A stretch of 64,000 bases of DNA from Halobacillus halophilus (GCF_020171985.1 NZ_JAIVAL010000013.1:62001-126000), one strand, 5' to 3'. Shown: positions 1-8,172, counted from the stretch's first letter. The notes: a model not told the origin generated them from the letters alone. Made by a program: numbers and translations.

Positions 1-1
1 T

Positions 2-367
2 TTCCCTGATCTTCCTCCATGCGAAGATACTGTCACCTCTATTATGGAATCAGGAGAAACGTTTATAGGAGCCTACATCGGTGCGGAGCTGGTGGGAGCA
101 ATCTCTTATAAAATAGAAAATAATTATATAGACATTTATCGTCTTATGGTCCACCCTGAACACTTTCGTAAGGGGATTGGGCAAAGTCTCCTCCGGAATG
201 TAATCGGTACGTATCCCTCTAAGCCCAGTTATGTATATACAGGCAGTGAAAACACCCCCGCCATTAACCTCTATACCAGTCACGGTTTCCATCCTACCCA
301 TGAAAAAGAAGTAACGCCAGGTATGTTTCTTACACGCTTGGAAAGATCAACCTCAGAAGCTAACTGA
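2..367 (+). CDS. GNAT-family N-acetyltransferase (5' end outside window)
   Basis: The reading frame is open to the left edge, so the true start lies outside the window; the first visible ATG at 44 is probably internal. The visible ~121 residues carry the GNAT acetyl-CoA loop (HPEHFRKGIGQSLL, the R/Q-x-x-G-x-G/A signature) and the later beta strand and helix with NTPAINLYTSHGF, typical of GNAT C-termini. The family transfers an acetyl group from acetyl-CoA to an amine; the substrate cannot be told from sequence. No terminator is obvious before the next gene 98 bp downstream. Confidence 0.85.
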   Translation, partial: FPDLPPCEDTVTSIMESGETFIGAYIGAELVGAISYKIENNYIDIYRLMVHPEHFRKGIGQSLLRNVIGTYPSKPSYVYTGSENTPAINLYTSHGFHPTHEKEVTPGMFLTRLERSTSEAN

Positions 368-465
368 TTGCGCACTGCCACTTTTTAAATTAATAGGGAT
401 GCCTGTCTGCCCCAAGCATATAGTGTATTAAAGTACACTTGGCAGAAAGGAAGCGGGAGATACCT

Positions 466-1368
466 TTGCCTAATACCCGTTTAAAAGCATCCCTCTATGC
501 TACACTGTCCATTACTTTCTGGGGAGTTTCTTTTGTTTCTACTAAAGCTGTTTTGGAGGTACTCGATCCTTTTTCCCTTCTCGTTGTGAGATTTGGAATT
601 GGCAGCATCTTTCTATTCTGTTTCATCAATCTCTTAAAGGAGCACTTAAGAGTACCGTTAGCATATATTCCTCATTTATTATCACTGGGAGTTCTCGGAG
701 TATTTGTTCACCAGGTCATTCAGGCTTCAGCTCTGCTCACCATACAAGCTTCCGATGCTGGCTGGCTGATTGCTTTTTCACCCATTTTTACAGTTCTTTT
801 ATCCATTGTTTTCTTAAAGGAACGCCTCACTCGCGCCAGAGCGGCGGGGATTACTATAGCCGTCTCCGGGGTCTTATTCATTACCACTCTGGGAAGCGGC
901 CATTCATTCAATTTTGCTCTAAGTATTGGTTACTTCCTAATGATTTTGAGCACGCTCAACTGGGCAGTTTATTCGGTTCTGCTCAAGAAATTAGCTATAC
1001 CATTGCCATCTATAGTGATAACGTTTTACATGAGCATGTGTGGTTTTATATTAACGCTGCCTTTTCTACTAAGGAATCAAGGCTGGCATCAACTTGTTAA
1101 TCTTGAAAGTTACTATTGGGGACATTTGCTATTTCTTGGGGTATTTGTATCAGCTTTAGCTTACTGGTATTGGGCCAAAGCTTTAGAAATTATGGAAGCA
1201 TCTCAGGTATCGGTTTTTTTATATTTGGAACCACTGGCTACACTAATTGCAGCCGCCCTATTGTTAAAGGAGAGTTTTTCATGGTTGTCTATTACCGGAG
1301 GGTGGCTCATTATCTTTGGCGTACTGCTTGTTCAAGGAAGACTTCGTTTTCTTTTACAGAGAAGCTGA
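466..1368 (+). CDS. EamA/DMT-family membrane transporter
   Basis: About 300 residues, almost entirely hydrophobic, with about ten membrane segments arranged as two EamA repeats (FWGVSFVSTKAVL near the N-terminus; LNWAVYSVLLKKL starting the second half). The family exports metabolites or drugs across the cell membrane; the substrate is unknown. Start choice: the longest frame opens at TTG 439, but a ribosome site (GGGAG, 455-459) lies 6-7 bases before an in-frame TTG at 466, and the nine extra residues are charged and unlike the family, so 466 is preferred. The cysteine dioxygenase-like gene follows 31 bp later with no terminator, suggesting one transcript. Confidence 0.85.
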   Translation: MPNTRLKASLYATLSITFWGVSFVSTKAVLEVLDPFSLLVVRFGIGSIFLFCFINLLKEHLRVPLAYIPHLLSLGVLGVFVHQVIQASALLTIQASDAGWLIAFSPIFTVLLSIVFLKERLTRARAAGITIAVSGVLFITTLGSGHSFNFALSIGYFLMILSTLNWAVYSVLLKKLAIPLPSIVITFYMSMCGFILTLPFLLRNQGWHQLVNLESYYWGHLLFLGVFVSALAYWYWAKALEIMEASQVSVFLYLEPLATLIAAALLLKESFSWLSITGGWLIIFGVLLVQGRLRFLLQRS

Positions 1369-1399
1369 GACTAAAATAAAGAAGAGGGAGATCAGATCT

Positions 1400-1960
1400 A
1401 TGGAGATAAAGGATCGTGCCATAAATATCTTAGGTAGTATGCCATCCTATTCTGAGGAATCTTTAAAGAAGGCATTATTAAAATTGGATGCTCAAAAAAG
1501 CGAGGTAGAAGCATGGCTCAAAGCGCCAGGATCACGTCCCTATTATCGTCAGCTGTTATACGCGGATGAGCGGGTTGAATTGCTCGTAATGAACTGGGCT
1601 GACATCGAATGTGCGCCACATGACCATGGCGATTCGACCGGGTGGATCCAGATCCTGAGCGGCACAACCCGAAATACGATTTTCAAAGTAGAAAAAGGAC
1701 AATTACCTAAAGCTGTTTTTTCAGAAACCAAAAAAGAAGGTGTTCTACTATTCGCTCCTAGACACGGAGTTCATAAAATGGGACGTGAAGGAAACACCCC
1801 TCTGATTACTCTACACCTTTACTCCCCTCCGATCAGAGGAATGAAGGTGTATGATTTAAAAAAATGTGCAGCTTGCATCGTTTCAAGTGACTGCGGAGCC
1901 TGGTGGCCGGAAGAAACGCATCAGAAAATCAAAGAAATTAAACTTAATCATTTCCATTGA
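1400..1960 (+). CDS. Cysteine dioxygenase-family cupin protein
   Basis: A 186-residue protein of the type I cysteine dioxygenase family, which uses Fe(II) and O2 to oxidise cysteine to cysteine sulfinate in the cytoplasm. The metal-binding histidines are visible in PHDHGDS (H74, H76) and GVHKM (H125). The S-H-Y triad appears as T137-H139-Y141 in TLHLYSPP, with Thr for the usual Ser. Length matches bacterial CDOs such as B. subtilis YubC. The start at ATG 1400 follows a GAGGGAG site; an upstream in-frame extension from 1316 overlaps the EamA gene and is unlikely. A CDO-like thiol dioxygenase with another substrate is possible. Confidence 0.85.
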   Translation: MEIKDRAINILGSMPSYSEESLKKALLKLDAQKSEVEAWLKAPGSRPYYRQLLYADERVELLVMNWADIECAPHDHGDSTGWIQILSGTTRNTIFKVEKGQLPKAVFSETKKEGVLLFAPRHGVHKMGREGNTPLITLHLYSPPIRGMKVYDLKKCAACIVSSDCGAWWPEETHQKIKEIKLNHFH

Positions 1961-1986
1961 TCTAAGCTCTAGTCCTTACGTTTTTA

Positions 1987-3150
1987 TCAATACCTTCGCT
2001 CCGGGAGTTTATACTTATTCCCGTCTTCAACGAAACGATTGTACCTGAGCTGTAGCCAATAGAAAATGTGAGATACAAATACTTTAAGAATAGCGTAGCC
2101 TGGGATAGCTACAAGTATGCCAACTACTCCAAATAAATGACCTGCCGTTAATAGGACAAATATAATCGTGACTGGGTGAATATGAAGACTTTTCCCCATA
2201 ATCTGAGGTGAAATAAATTTACCCTCTAACAGCTGAACGACGGTCCACACGAAAGCAAGCTTCAATACCATAAACGGTGATGTTACGATGGCAATAATTA
2301 AGGCTGGCGTAATCGCAATTACCGGCCCTAAATAAGGTACAACACTTGTCACACTGGCAATAGCCGCAAGCAGGAGAGCATAATCTAAACCAATAATGAC
2401 AAAGCCGATATACATCATAATACCGATACAGAAACTGACGATGATCTGTCCTTGAATATAGGCACTTAGCTGATGGTCAATTCCTTTAAATACACTATTT
2501 ACTTCTGGTCGAACCTTCGGAGGAAAGAAACTTAACATTTTAGCCGGAAGCTTATGTCCATCCTTCAGTAAATAGAATAAAATGAATGGCAATGTAACCA
2601 ATGCTACAAGCACTGTGGTAAGTGTCGTAATAAAGTTCGTAATGCCTTCCACAGTCTGAACGGCATAAGAAGACATATTTTCAGGGAGCTGGTTAAGGAG
2701 CCCGTCTATATCCTGAAAGAGATTGCTGTAATAGCTTCCCAAAAAGGAATCACGCAGCCATTGATCAAGTGAAATTACCAGAGCATTCAGGTATTCAGGC
2801 AATTCTTCCGCGAGACTTAGAAATTGTTTCTCAAGGAAAGGAATGATTAAAACAACCAGTAACGTGATTAACCCGATAACTAATAGCAAAGTAATTAAAA
2901 TAGCCCATATACGCTTAATTCTCAAAGATTCCATTAAGTTAATAATGGGCCGCAATAAATAATAGACGACAATGGACAATATTAGCGGTAAAGCTACCGT
3001 TTTTATAAACACGATGATAGGTTCAAAGATGAAATCCACACTAGAATAGACTAAGATATTAAGACCGATGATTAATATAACACCTAATATGTACAATAAT
3101 TTGCGGCCTCCAAAAAAACGGATAACCGGCGTTGAGTCCCAACGATTCAT
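1987..3150 (-). CDS. AI-2E family (YueF/YtvI-like) membrane transporter
   Basis: About 387 residues with the AI-2E (PF01594) layout: an N-terminal membrane pair, a long amphipathic extracytoplasmic region (PEYLNALVISLDQWLRDSF), then several C-terminal membrane segments including SVVPYLGPVIAITPALI and the EGKFISPQIMGKSLHIHPV signature. Members are linked to autoinducer-2 export, and some moderate-halophile members to Na+(Li+)/H+ antiport; which applies here is not visible. The second in-frame ATG (M3) has the better spacing from the AAGGGG site and is taken as start. It converges with the CDO gene (26 bp between stops). Confidence 0.85.
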   Translation of the reverse strand: MNRWDSTPVIRFFGGRKLLYILGVILIIGLNILVYSSVDFIFEPIIVFIKTVALPLILSIVVYYLLRPIINLMESLRIKRIWAILITLLLVIGLITLLVVLIIPFLEKQFLSLAEELPEYLNALVISLDQWLRDSFLGSYYSNLFQDIDGLLNQLPENMSSYAVQTVEGITNFITTLTTVLVALVTLPFILFYLLKDGHKLPAKMLSFFPPKVRPEVNSVFKGIDHQLSAYIQGQIIVSFCIGIMMYIGFVIIGLDYALLLAAIASVTSVVPYLGPVIAITPALIIAIVTSPFMVLKLAFVWTVVQLLEGKFISPQIMGKSLHIHPVTIIFVLLTAGHLFGVVGILVAIPGYAILKVFVSHIFYWLQLRYNRFVEDGNKYKLPERRY

Positions 3151-3221
3151 GTTCATATCCCCTTCATACGTGGTGACAGTTTAAGTGGTCTGGTCTTTTT
3201 TCCAGTTTATCATATAATAGT

Positions 3222-3251
3222 AAAAAAACGCGCCTATGAAGATAGGCACGT
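3222..3251 (-). terminator. Rho-independent terminator of the 30-codon gene
   Basis: On the minus strand an 8-bp stem (CGTGCCTA / TAGGCGCG, one G-T pair) with a TCTTCA-type loop is followed by seven T residues. It sits directly after the small gene ending at 3254. Confidence 0.75.
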
Positions 3252-3253
3252 TC

Positions 3254-3346
3254 CTAATATTTCCCTTTGCGTTTCCGCATAAACTTTCGAATGACCGGGT
3301 AAACGATCGGACCAAATTTAATAATTCGTTTAATTAAACGTCCCAT
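3254..3346 (-). CDS. Small cationic protein, 30 residues
   Basis: A 30-codon frame beginning MGRLIKRIIK and ending RKRKGKY. The ATG at 3346 has a very strong ribosome site (TAGGAGGAGG, about 8 bases upstream), and the stop at 3254 runs straight into a rho-independent terminator, so it is a complete single-gene unit. About 11 of 30 residues are Lys or Arg, with a short hydrophobic centre (FGPIVYPVI). I do not recognise the family. It could be a ribosome- or membrane-associated basic micro-protein; function unknown. The case rests on the initiation site, stop and terminator rather than on homology. Confidence 0.6.
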   Translation of the reverse strand: MGRLIKRIIKFGPIVYPVIRKFMRKRKGKY

Positions 3347-3439
3347 TTGGAGAAAACCTCCTCCTAATTTGTGTATGTTAATTAATTTCCCGGTTCCCCC
3401 AGCAAGCAAACGCTTGTCTTCAAAATGTAATATAAAGGG

Positions 3440-4240
3440 TTACCTCATAACTCCTCCGCCTGAAATTTTTAATGATTCTCCAACGATATTCTCGCAGGCA
3501 TCCGTTAACAAATATACAATTGAACGAGCCACCTCTTCCGGGGTGCTTATTCTTCCAGAAGGCAGTGCTTCTTCAGAGATTTGCCTTTGCTTTTCGTAAC
3601 TCCGACCTTCTCGTTCACCAATGTTAGCTATCGCCTGTCGTCCCATTGATGTATCAACAAAACCTGGACAAATAGCATTCACACGCACATTGTATTCAAT
3701 AGCTTCTATAGCGAGGGACTGAGTAAAGCCAATTACAGCAAATTTAGAGGAGCTATAAGCAATATTGCTATGCGTGCCTCGCAGACCTGATAAAGAAGAT
3801 AGATTAACAATGGATCCACGTTTTTGAATTTTCATATCTTTATACACTTCCTGAGTAAGCAGAACAGTAGAGAAATAATTCAATTCCATAGGTTTTCGCA
3901 GCTGCTCTTCTGTAAGATCTTCGAGCGGGGCTCCTCCTCCGATACCTGCTGAATTGACAAGTCCCGTAATCGGACCTATGGACTCCTTAGCATTTTGAAC
4001 TAATTCTTTCCGGTCGTCCTCAACATTTATATCTGCTGGACCTACAAAAACCTTCACCTCAGAATTAAGGTTTTTACACTCTTCTTTTAAAGACTCTAAC
4101 TTCTCTTCGTTTCTACCCGTAATTGTTATATGTGCCCCAGTGCGGACAGCTTCTTTAGCTGCTTCATATCCAATTCCGCCTGTCGCTCCTGTAATCAAAA
4201 TATGTTCTCCCATTAAAGCGTCATTAGAAAAAACCGTCAT
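3440..4240 (-). CDS. Short-chain dehydrogenase/reductase (SDR)
   Basis: A classical SDR of 266 residues: the Rossmann motif TGATGGIG (about 17-24), NSAG (96-99), structural Asn N121, catalytic Ser near 148 (NLSS) and YSSSK (Y162, K166). SDRs reduce or oxidise alcohols and ketones with NAD(P)H in the cytosol; substrate unknown, and FabG-like 3-oxoacyl reductases are the nearest well-known relatives. The start is the ATG at 4240 behind AAAGGAGG; the longer frame from 4282 includes that ribosome site and is rejected. The C-terminal VGESLKISGGG is typical. Neighbours give no pathway hint. Confidence 0.88.
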   Translation of the reverse strand: MTVFSNDALMGEHILITGATGGIGYEAAKEAVRTGAHITITGRNEEKLESLKEECKNLNSEVKVFVGPADINVEDDRKELVQNAKESIGPITGLVNSAGIGGGAPLEDLTEEQLRKPMELNYFSTVLLTQEVYKDMKIQKRGSIVNLSSLSGLRGTHSNIAYSSSKFAVIGFTQSLAIEAIEYNVRVNAICPGFVDTSMGRQAIANIGEREGRSYEKQRQISEEALPSGRISTPEEVARSIVYLLTDACENIVGESLKISGGGVMR

Positions 4241-4371
4241 AACTTCGCAACCTCCTTTGTTATCAGATATCCTTCCCTTCACCTAATTAAACCCTTCCTA
4301 TTATTTAAGGAACTTTCTTTTTTAATTATATAAGAATAGTAATAAAATACTAACCAAAGGAGTTTTCCCAT

Positions 4372-4417
4372 AAAAAAGTCAGCGTTTTGGAGACATTAAA
4401 TGCCACTAAACGCTGAC
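4372..4417 (-). terminator. Terminator after the 50-codon gene
   Basis: A perfect 10-bp inverted repeat (GTCAGCGTTT / AAACGCTGAC, 4378-4417) is followed on the minus strand by six T residues. It lies 87 bases downstream of the small gene ending at 4504. Confidence 0.75.
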
Positions 4418-4503
4418 CCACCACGGAACTTCTTTTTTCATAAGATCCGACAGGTTTATTCTTTTGTAATTTCTTCTCATAGCTACCGTCACCACTGTTT
4501 TAG

Positions 4504-4656
4504 TTATTTCTTCTTGTTCTGCTTACGGAAAGAAAATAACGCCTTTCCGGACCGCGTGCGCTTCATACCTTTTGTCTGAAGATCTGTCTTAGCTTCAGGA
4601 CTGTTTTTGTAATCTTGTTCAAACATCTCGCGGGCTTTTGAATATAGCAGAGTCAT
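4504..4656 (-). CDS. Small basic protein, 50 residues
   Basis: A 50-codon frame beginning MTLLYSKARE and ending RKQNKKK. The ATG at 4656 follows GGAGG with about 8 bases spacing, and a strong terminator lies downstream. The N-terminal half reads as an amphipathic acidic helix (MFEQDYKNSPEAKTDLQ); the C-terminal third is strongly basic (MKRTRSGKALFSFRKQNKKK). No domain recognised. Codon use and base composition match the neighbours. It lies between the SDR and GNAT genes, all on the minus strand, but the terminator separates it from the SDR gene. Confidence 0.6.
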   Translation of the reverse strand: MTLLYSKAREMFEQDYKNSPEAKTDLQTKGMKRTRSGKALFSFRKQNKKK

Positions 4657-4740
4657 AGTGGTGTACCTCCTTTTCTATTTAGGGTTATAAATATATTTCC
4701 CCCGGAGGACTAGACTAAAACTTAAAATTTTCAAGAAAAA

Positions 4741-5235
4741 CTATTCTTCAAACATTTTTTCCACTTTCATTTCTAAAATCATCATCCACCCTTTTTTCCC
4801 AAGTATCCGTTCTCCTTGTTCATAAAATCCATTTTTCTTATATACATTTTGAGCAGCGTAATTGTTTACATTAACGGCCAGAACAATATATTCAATTTCT
4901 GGATAATGCTCCCGAACATAACAGGGCAGTTTTTTTAAAGATTCAGTAGCATACCCTTTTCCCTGCTGGGAATAATCTATCATATAAGCTATTAGAAGAA
5001 GAGCGTTTTTATGAGGAGTGTATTCGGACACCACTGGGCCGCTCTGTAGAACAAACATCCCTATTGGCGCACCATCTGCAAGAATAGTTACAGGGTTTCT
5101 TGTGGGGTCTCCAGCCGCACACTCCACTGAATCCTCGGGCATTTCTGTATAGTGAGTCTGCTCTTTTGGTAAGGATAGTTGAGCAAGTTCCTGGTGATGA
5201 TGTGATGTATATGGCTGCAATTGTACTATATCCAT
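4741..5235 (-). CDS. GNAT-family N-acetyltransferase
   Basis: A 164-residue GNAT protein. The acetyl-CoA pyrophosphate loop is visible as QQGKGYATESL, preceded by the strand ALLIAYMIDYS and followed by YIVLAVNVNNYAAQNVYKKNGF, the usual alpha4/beta7 region. The N-terminus (PKEQTHYTEMPEDSVECAAGDPTRNPVTILADGAPIGMFVL) resembles the SpeG/PaiA-like group, but the polyamine or other amine substrate cannot be stated. The ATG at 5235 follows GGAGGG. Divergent from the FMN reductase gene at 5356. Confidence 0.85.
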   Translation of the reverse strand: MDIVQLQPYTSHHHQELAQLSLPKEQTHYTEMPEDSVECAAGDPTRNPVTILADGAPIGMFVLQSGPVVSEYTPHKNALLLIAYMIDYSQQGKGYATESLKKLPCYVREHYPEIEYIVLAVNVNNYAAQNVYKKNGFYEQGERILGKKGWMMILEMKVEKMFEE

Positions 5236-5355
5236 AGCTGTATTCCCTCCTATTCGCTATATACCCACTTTTTGCCAATATTGAGCAAAAAATTAGAATC
5301 CCTTTGCGCCTATTCTTATAATAGAATTGGAGCACAATACGAGGAGGACGTTGTC

Positions 5356-5919
5356 ATGTTAAAAGTAGCTGCTCTCGTTGGGAGTATTCGAAAAGATTCC
5401 TACAATATGAAGTTAACCAACTTTATAAAAGATCGATACAAGAACCATATGGATGTTAAAGTTATCCCTATCCGTGAATTGGCTCATTATGATCAAGATA
5501 TTGAACATGAAGCCCCTGCATCTGTGCAAAATTTCAAAGCTCAATTATCAGATGCAGACGCTTTTTTAATTGTAACTCCAGAATTTAACCATTCGATCCC
5601 CGGCGTACTGAAAAATGCTTTAGATTGGCTTTCCCGCGGAGACAAGGAGATGAAAGGCAAGCCCACCTTCATCGCGGGTGCCACGATGGGTGTGCTCGGC
5701 ACAGTGCGGGCACAAATGCACCTGCGTCAAATTCTGAATTCTCCAGGCATGTCCGCAAATGTCCTTCCTGGAAATGAAATCCTTGTAGGACAGATACAGC
5801 ATAAAGTAGATGACAAAGGATTAATTACAGATCAGGGGACAATTGATTTTATTGACGGAGTGGTTGACGAATTTCTTAAATTTGCAGAAAAGCATTACAG
5901 CAGTATTACTATTTCATAA
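5356..5919 (+). CDS. NADPH-dependent FMN reductase-family protein
   Basis: A 187-residue flavodoxin-fold protein: the phosphate-binding loop GSIRKDSYNMKLT near the N-terminus and the family signature PEFNHSIPGVLKNALDW. Relatives include FMN reductases, azoreductases and quinone or chromate reductases; they move electrons from NAD(P)H through FMN in the cytosol. Start at ATG 5356 behind GAGGAGG; the upstream frame to 5221 crosses the divergent promoter region and is rejected. A TATAAT-like box (about 5317) lies upstream. A strong terminator follows, so it is probably monocistronic. Confidence 0.9.
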   Translation: MLKVAALVGSIRKDSYNMKLTNFIKDRYKNHMDVKVIPIRELAHYDQDIEHEAPASVQNFKAQLSDADAFLIVTPEFNHSIPGVLKNALDWLSRGDKEMKGKPTFIAGATMGVLGTVRAQMHLRQILNSPGMSANVLPGNEILVGQIQHKVDDKGLITDQGTIDFIDGVVDEFLKFAEKHYSSITIS

Positions 5920-5924
5920 GAAAA

Positions 5925-5958
5925 AAAGATTCCTGTTGAATACAGGAATCTTTTTTTA
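5925..5958 (+). terminator. Terminator after the FMN reductase gene
   Basis: AAAGATTCCTGT-TGAA-TACAGGAATCTTT hairpin followed by a T run. Confidence 0.85.
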
Positions 5959-6239
5959 TTAGAGGTGCCTGATGGTTGCTCGTACCAACAGACTTATTAA
6001 CGTAAACATTAGATCGAATTAGGTGAGCAAAACTTCAAGATGTGAGGAGCAGGAAGTGAGTCTTATCCACCCCTCCATTTTTTCAAACCAAAAGAGGAAC
6101 TTTATCTTACAATTTAGCACATTAATTTAATGGAAATGGATGTTTAGAAATAAAGCACACCGGTAATTTAAATTATAAATCCGTTCATCGGTTTATTATA
6201 AGCCTCTATTGTACTATTTCAAAATAAAATGCTAAACAT
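5959..6239. other. Intergenic stretch, no gene seen
   Basis: About 280 AT-rich bases between two convergent terminators. The only frame with a plausible ribosome site is a 24-codon GTG frame near 6054, which shows no hydrophobic, cationic or other recognisable pattern; I do not call it. No repeat module is present here. Confidence 0.6.
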
Positions 6240-6274
6240 AAAAAAACCTTGCAGAACTTCATTCCACAAGGTTT
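6240..6274 (-). terminator. Terminator of 3D-protein copy 1
   Basis: AACCTTG / CAAGGTT stem with a run of T on the minus strand, 26 bases after the stop at 6300. Confidence 0.7.
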
Positions 6275-6299
6275 ATAAGGATAAAACACTCTTTAAAAC

Positions 6300-6896
6300 T
6301 TATTCATATACGGTTACTTCTACATCTTTACGTCCAAAATCAAAAGCATCGCTTTGATTAGGAATAAACACGTCAATGCGATCATTCTGAATAGCGCCGC
6401 CGATATCTCCAGCAACAGCTTTACCGTAACCTTCCACGTAAACTTCAGAACCTAGTGGAATAACGTCAGGATCCACTGCGATTACTTTACGATCCGGGTT
6501 CGCTCTTAGGTCGATGCCCGTATAAGTCGTACCAGAGCAGCCTTCACAGAATGCTGTGTAAGCTGTTGCTTCCATCGTCATTGTTTTAGCTACTTCTTCA
6601 CCAGAAGGATCTTCTGAGCCGGATGCTTGTACATCTTCTGCTTCTGAATGATCTTCTTCGCTTTCTTCTGCTTGATTATCTGATCCGTCATTAATGGTAA
6701 GCGTCTGATCCGGGAAAATCAGGTTAGATGATAAATCGTTTGCGTCTTTAAGCTGTTCTACGGAAACCCCTTTTTCCTGACCGATGCCCCAAAGGGTGTC
6801 TCCTTTATCTACGACTACTTCACTTGCGCTTGCGGTAATGGTTGTTGTACCTATAATTGCAAAAGTTGCTGCTATTGAAAGAATTGTTTTTTTCAT
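6300..6896 (-). CDS. LysM + 3D-domain cell-wall protein, copy 1 (YocH-like)
   Basis: 198 residues: a Sec signal peptide ([20 protein letters not shown], cleavage after TASA), one LysM domain ([27 protein letters not shown], about 27-70), an acidic Ser/Glu linker, and a C-terminal 3D domain with its three aspartates ([33 protein letters not shown]). 3D proteins such as B. subtilis YocH are secreted peptidoglycan-binding enzymes related in fold to lytic transglycosylases. It is nearly identical to copy 2. The ATG follows AAGGAGG. A WalR-box promoter lies about 85 bases upstream. Copies 2 and 3 follow upstream in the same direction, each as its own unit. Confidence 0.93.
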   Translation of the reverse strand: MKKTILSIAATFAIIGTTTITASASEVVVDKGDTLWGIGQEKGVSVEQLKDANDLSSNLIFPDQTLTINDGSDNQAEESEEDHSEAEDVQASGSEDPSGEEVAKTMTMEATAYTAFCEGCSGTTYTGIDLRANPDRKVIAVDPDVIPLGSEVYVEGYGKAVAGDIGGAIQNDRIDVFIPNQSDAFDFGRKDVEVTVYE

Positions 6897-6982
6897 GATA
6901 ATTGCCTCCTTATTTGCTAAACAGATGATCGCCTCTGTTTAAAATCACATCTACTACCTTAACACCTCATCGTTGTATCTCA

Positions 6983-7011
6983 ATAACAGGATAACAACAA
7001 TATGTTTTCAA
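6983..7011 (-). promoter_or_regulatory. Promoter of 3D-protein copy 1
   Basis: TTGAAA (7006-7011), 17-base spacer, TGTTAT (6983-6988). The same -35/-10 pair and exact spacing recur before the other two 3D genes, which supports it. The 5' leader would be about 80 bases. Confidence 0.7.
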
Positions 7012-7013
7012 AG

Positions 7014-7030
7014 ATTACAGTTATTTCACA
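7014..7030 (-). promoter_or_regulatory. WalR-box-like site, copy 1
   Basis: Minus strand TGTGAA-ATAAC-TGTAAT: two WalR half sites (consensus TGTWAH, 5-base gap) with one mismatch, lying 2 bases upstream of the -35 element. yocH is a known WalR target in B. subtilis; binding here is inferred. Confidence 0.65.
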
Positions 7031-7063
7031 CAGATGTAATATTTACCTCTTTTAATAAAGAAG

Positions 7064-7100
7064 AAAAAACGACGCCTAATAGAATAGGACATCGTTTTTT
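7064..7100 (-). terminator. Terminator of 3D-protein copy 2
   Basis: Stem ACGACGCCTA / TAGGACATCGT (one bulge) flanked by A and T runs, 21 bases past the stop of copy 2. It separates copy 2 from copy 1. Confidence 0.65.
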
Positions 7101-7120
7101 CTTTATTTGGCTAATCAGCT

Positions 7121-7717
7121 TTATTCGTACACGGTTACTTCTACATCTTTACGTCCAAAATCAAAAGCATCGCTTTGATTAGGAATAAACACGTCAATGC
7201 GATCATTCTGAATAGCGCCGCCGATATCTCCAGCAACAGCTTTACCGTAACCTTCCACGTAAACTTCAGAACCTAGTGGAATAACGTCAGGATCCACTGC
7301 GATTACTTTACGATCCGGGTTCGCTCTTAGGTCGATGCCCGTATAAGTCGTACCAGAGCAGCCTTCACAGAATGCTGTGTAAGCAGTTGCTTCCATCGTC
7401 ATTGTTTTAGCTACTTCTTCACCAGAAGAATCTTCTGAGCCGGATGCTTTTACATCTTCTGCCTCTGAATGATTTTCTTCGCTTTCTTCTGCTTGATTAT
7501 CTGATCCGTCATTAATGGTAAGCGTCTGATCCGGGAAAATCAGGTTAGATGATAAATCGTTTGCGTCTTTAAGCTGTTCTACGGAAACCCCTTCTTCCTG
7601 ACCGATGCCCCAAAGGGTGTCTCCTTTATCTACGACTACTTCACTTGCGCTTGCGGTAATGGTTGTTGTACCTATAATTGCAAAAGTTGCTGCTATTGAA
7701 AGAATTGTTTTTTTCAT
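7121..7717 (-). CDS. LysM + 3D-domain cell-wall protein, copy 2 (YocH-like)
   Basis: 198 residues, differing from copy 1 at only a few positions (for example EEG for EKG in the LysM and ENHSEAEDVKASGSEDSSG in the linker). Signal peptide, single LysM, acidic linker and 3D domain are as in copy 1. The near identity continues through the ribosome site and promoter, so the duplicated block spans about 6300-7050 and 7121-7871 (offset 821 bp). This is a recent tandem duplication or one homogenised by gene conversion. It has its own promoter, WalR-like box and terminator, so it is probably expressed as a gene-dosage copy. Confidence 0.93.
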   Translation of the reverse strand: MKKTILSIAATFAIIGTTTITASASEVVVDKGDTLWGIGQEEGVSVEQLKDANDLSSNLIFPDQTLTINDGSDNQAEESEENHSEAEDVKASGSEDSSGEEVAKTMTMEATAYTAFCEGCSGTTYTGIDLRANPDRKVIAVDPDVIPLGSEVYVEGYGKAVAGDIGGAIQNDRIDVFIPNQSDAFDFGRKDVEVTVYE

Positions 7718-7803
7718 GATAATTACCTCCTTATTTGCTAAACAGATGATCGCCTCTGTTTAAAATCACATCTCCCACCTTAACACCTCACAGTTGTATC
7801 TCA

Positions 7804-7832
7804 ATAACAGGGTGACAACAATCCGTTTTCAA
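7804..7832 (-). promoter_or_regulatory. Promoter of 3D-protein copy 2
   Basis: TTGAAA (7827-7832), 17-base spacer, TGTTAT (7804-7809), the same layout as copies 1 and 3. Confidence 0.7.
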
Positions 7833-7834
7833 AT

Positions 7835-7851
7835 ATTACATTTGTTTCACA
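7835..7851 (-). promoter_or_regulatory. WalR-box-like site, copy 2
   Basis: Minus strand TGTGAA-ACAAA-TGTAAT, 2 bases upstream of the -35 box. One mismatch to the WalR consensus. Confidence 0.65.
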
Positions 7852-7974
7852 CATGTGTAATATTTACCAGATTGAGAAAAATGCTCTTCTAAACCTCCAT
7901 GATGATTTTCCATTAAAGCTCCCGTTACATGAAGACTTGATTCCGAGATATTTTGGGTTCGTTACTTAATATAG

Positions 7975-8172
7975 AGAAGGGATGGCTACGGAAACAACTC
8001 GCTTTCCTGCGGCCCTACAAGATGTAGGGTCGATCGAAGTTGCCATAGGACGTGGCGAGTTTAGTCGATCCTCCTTTTCAAGGAGCCTCCTCGCTCGTTT
8101 CACTCCCTGTGGGGTCTCGCCTAGCTCCTTCCCGCGGGAGTCTCGTCGGTTTCTTCGCGTTAACAACCATTA
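7975..8172 (-). repeat. Inverted partial copy of the intergenic repeat module
   Basis: A GC-richer non-coding stretch between the copy 2 promoter and the copy 3 terminator. Read on the minus strand, bases 8010-8125 match 48715-48830 closely: the segment with CGAGCGAGGAAGC, the hairpin GATCGAC...GTCGATC enclosing GCCAC/GTGGC, and the small CCCTACA...TGTAGGG hairpin. The bounding inverted ends and the long hairpin of the 29.7 and 48.9 kb copies are absent, so this is a fragment or a separate module. Short frames on both strands here are artefacts of the GC-rich repeat. Confidence 0.75.

Noticed and set aside
6054-6130. A 24-codon GTG frame with GAGGAG upstream between two terminators
   Set aside because: No sensible protein pattern and no terminator or promoter of its own; too short to support.
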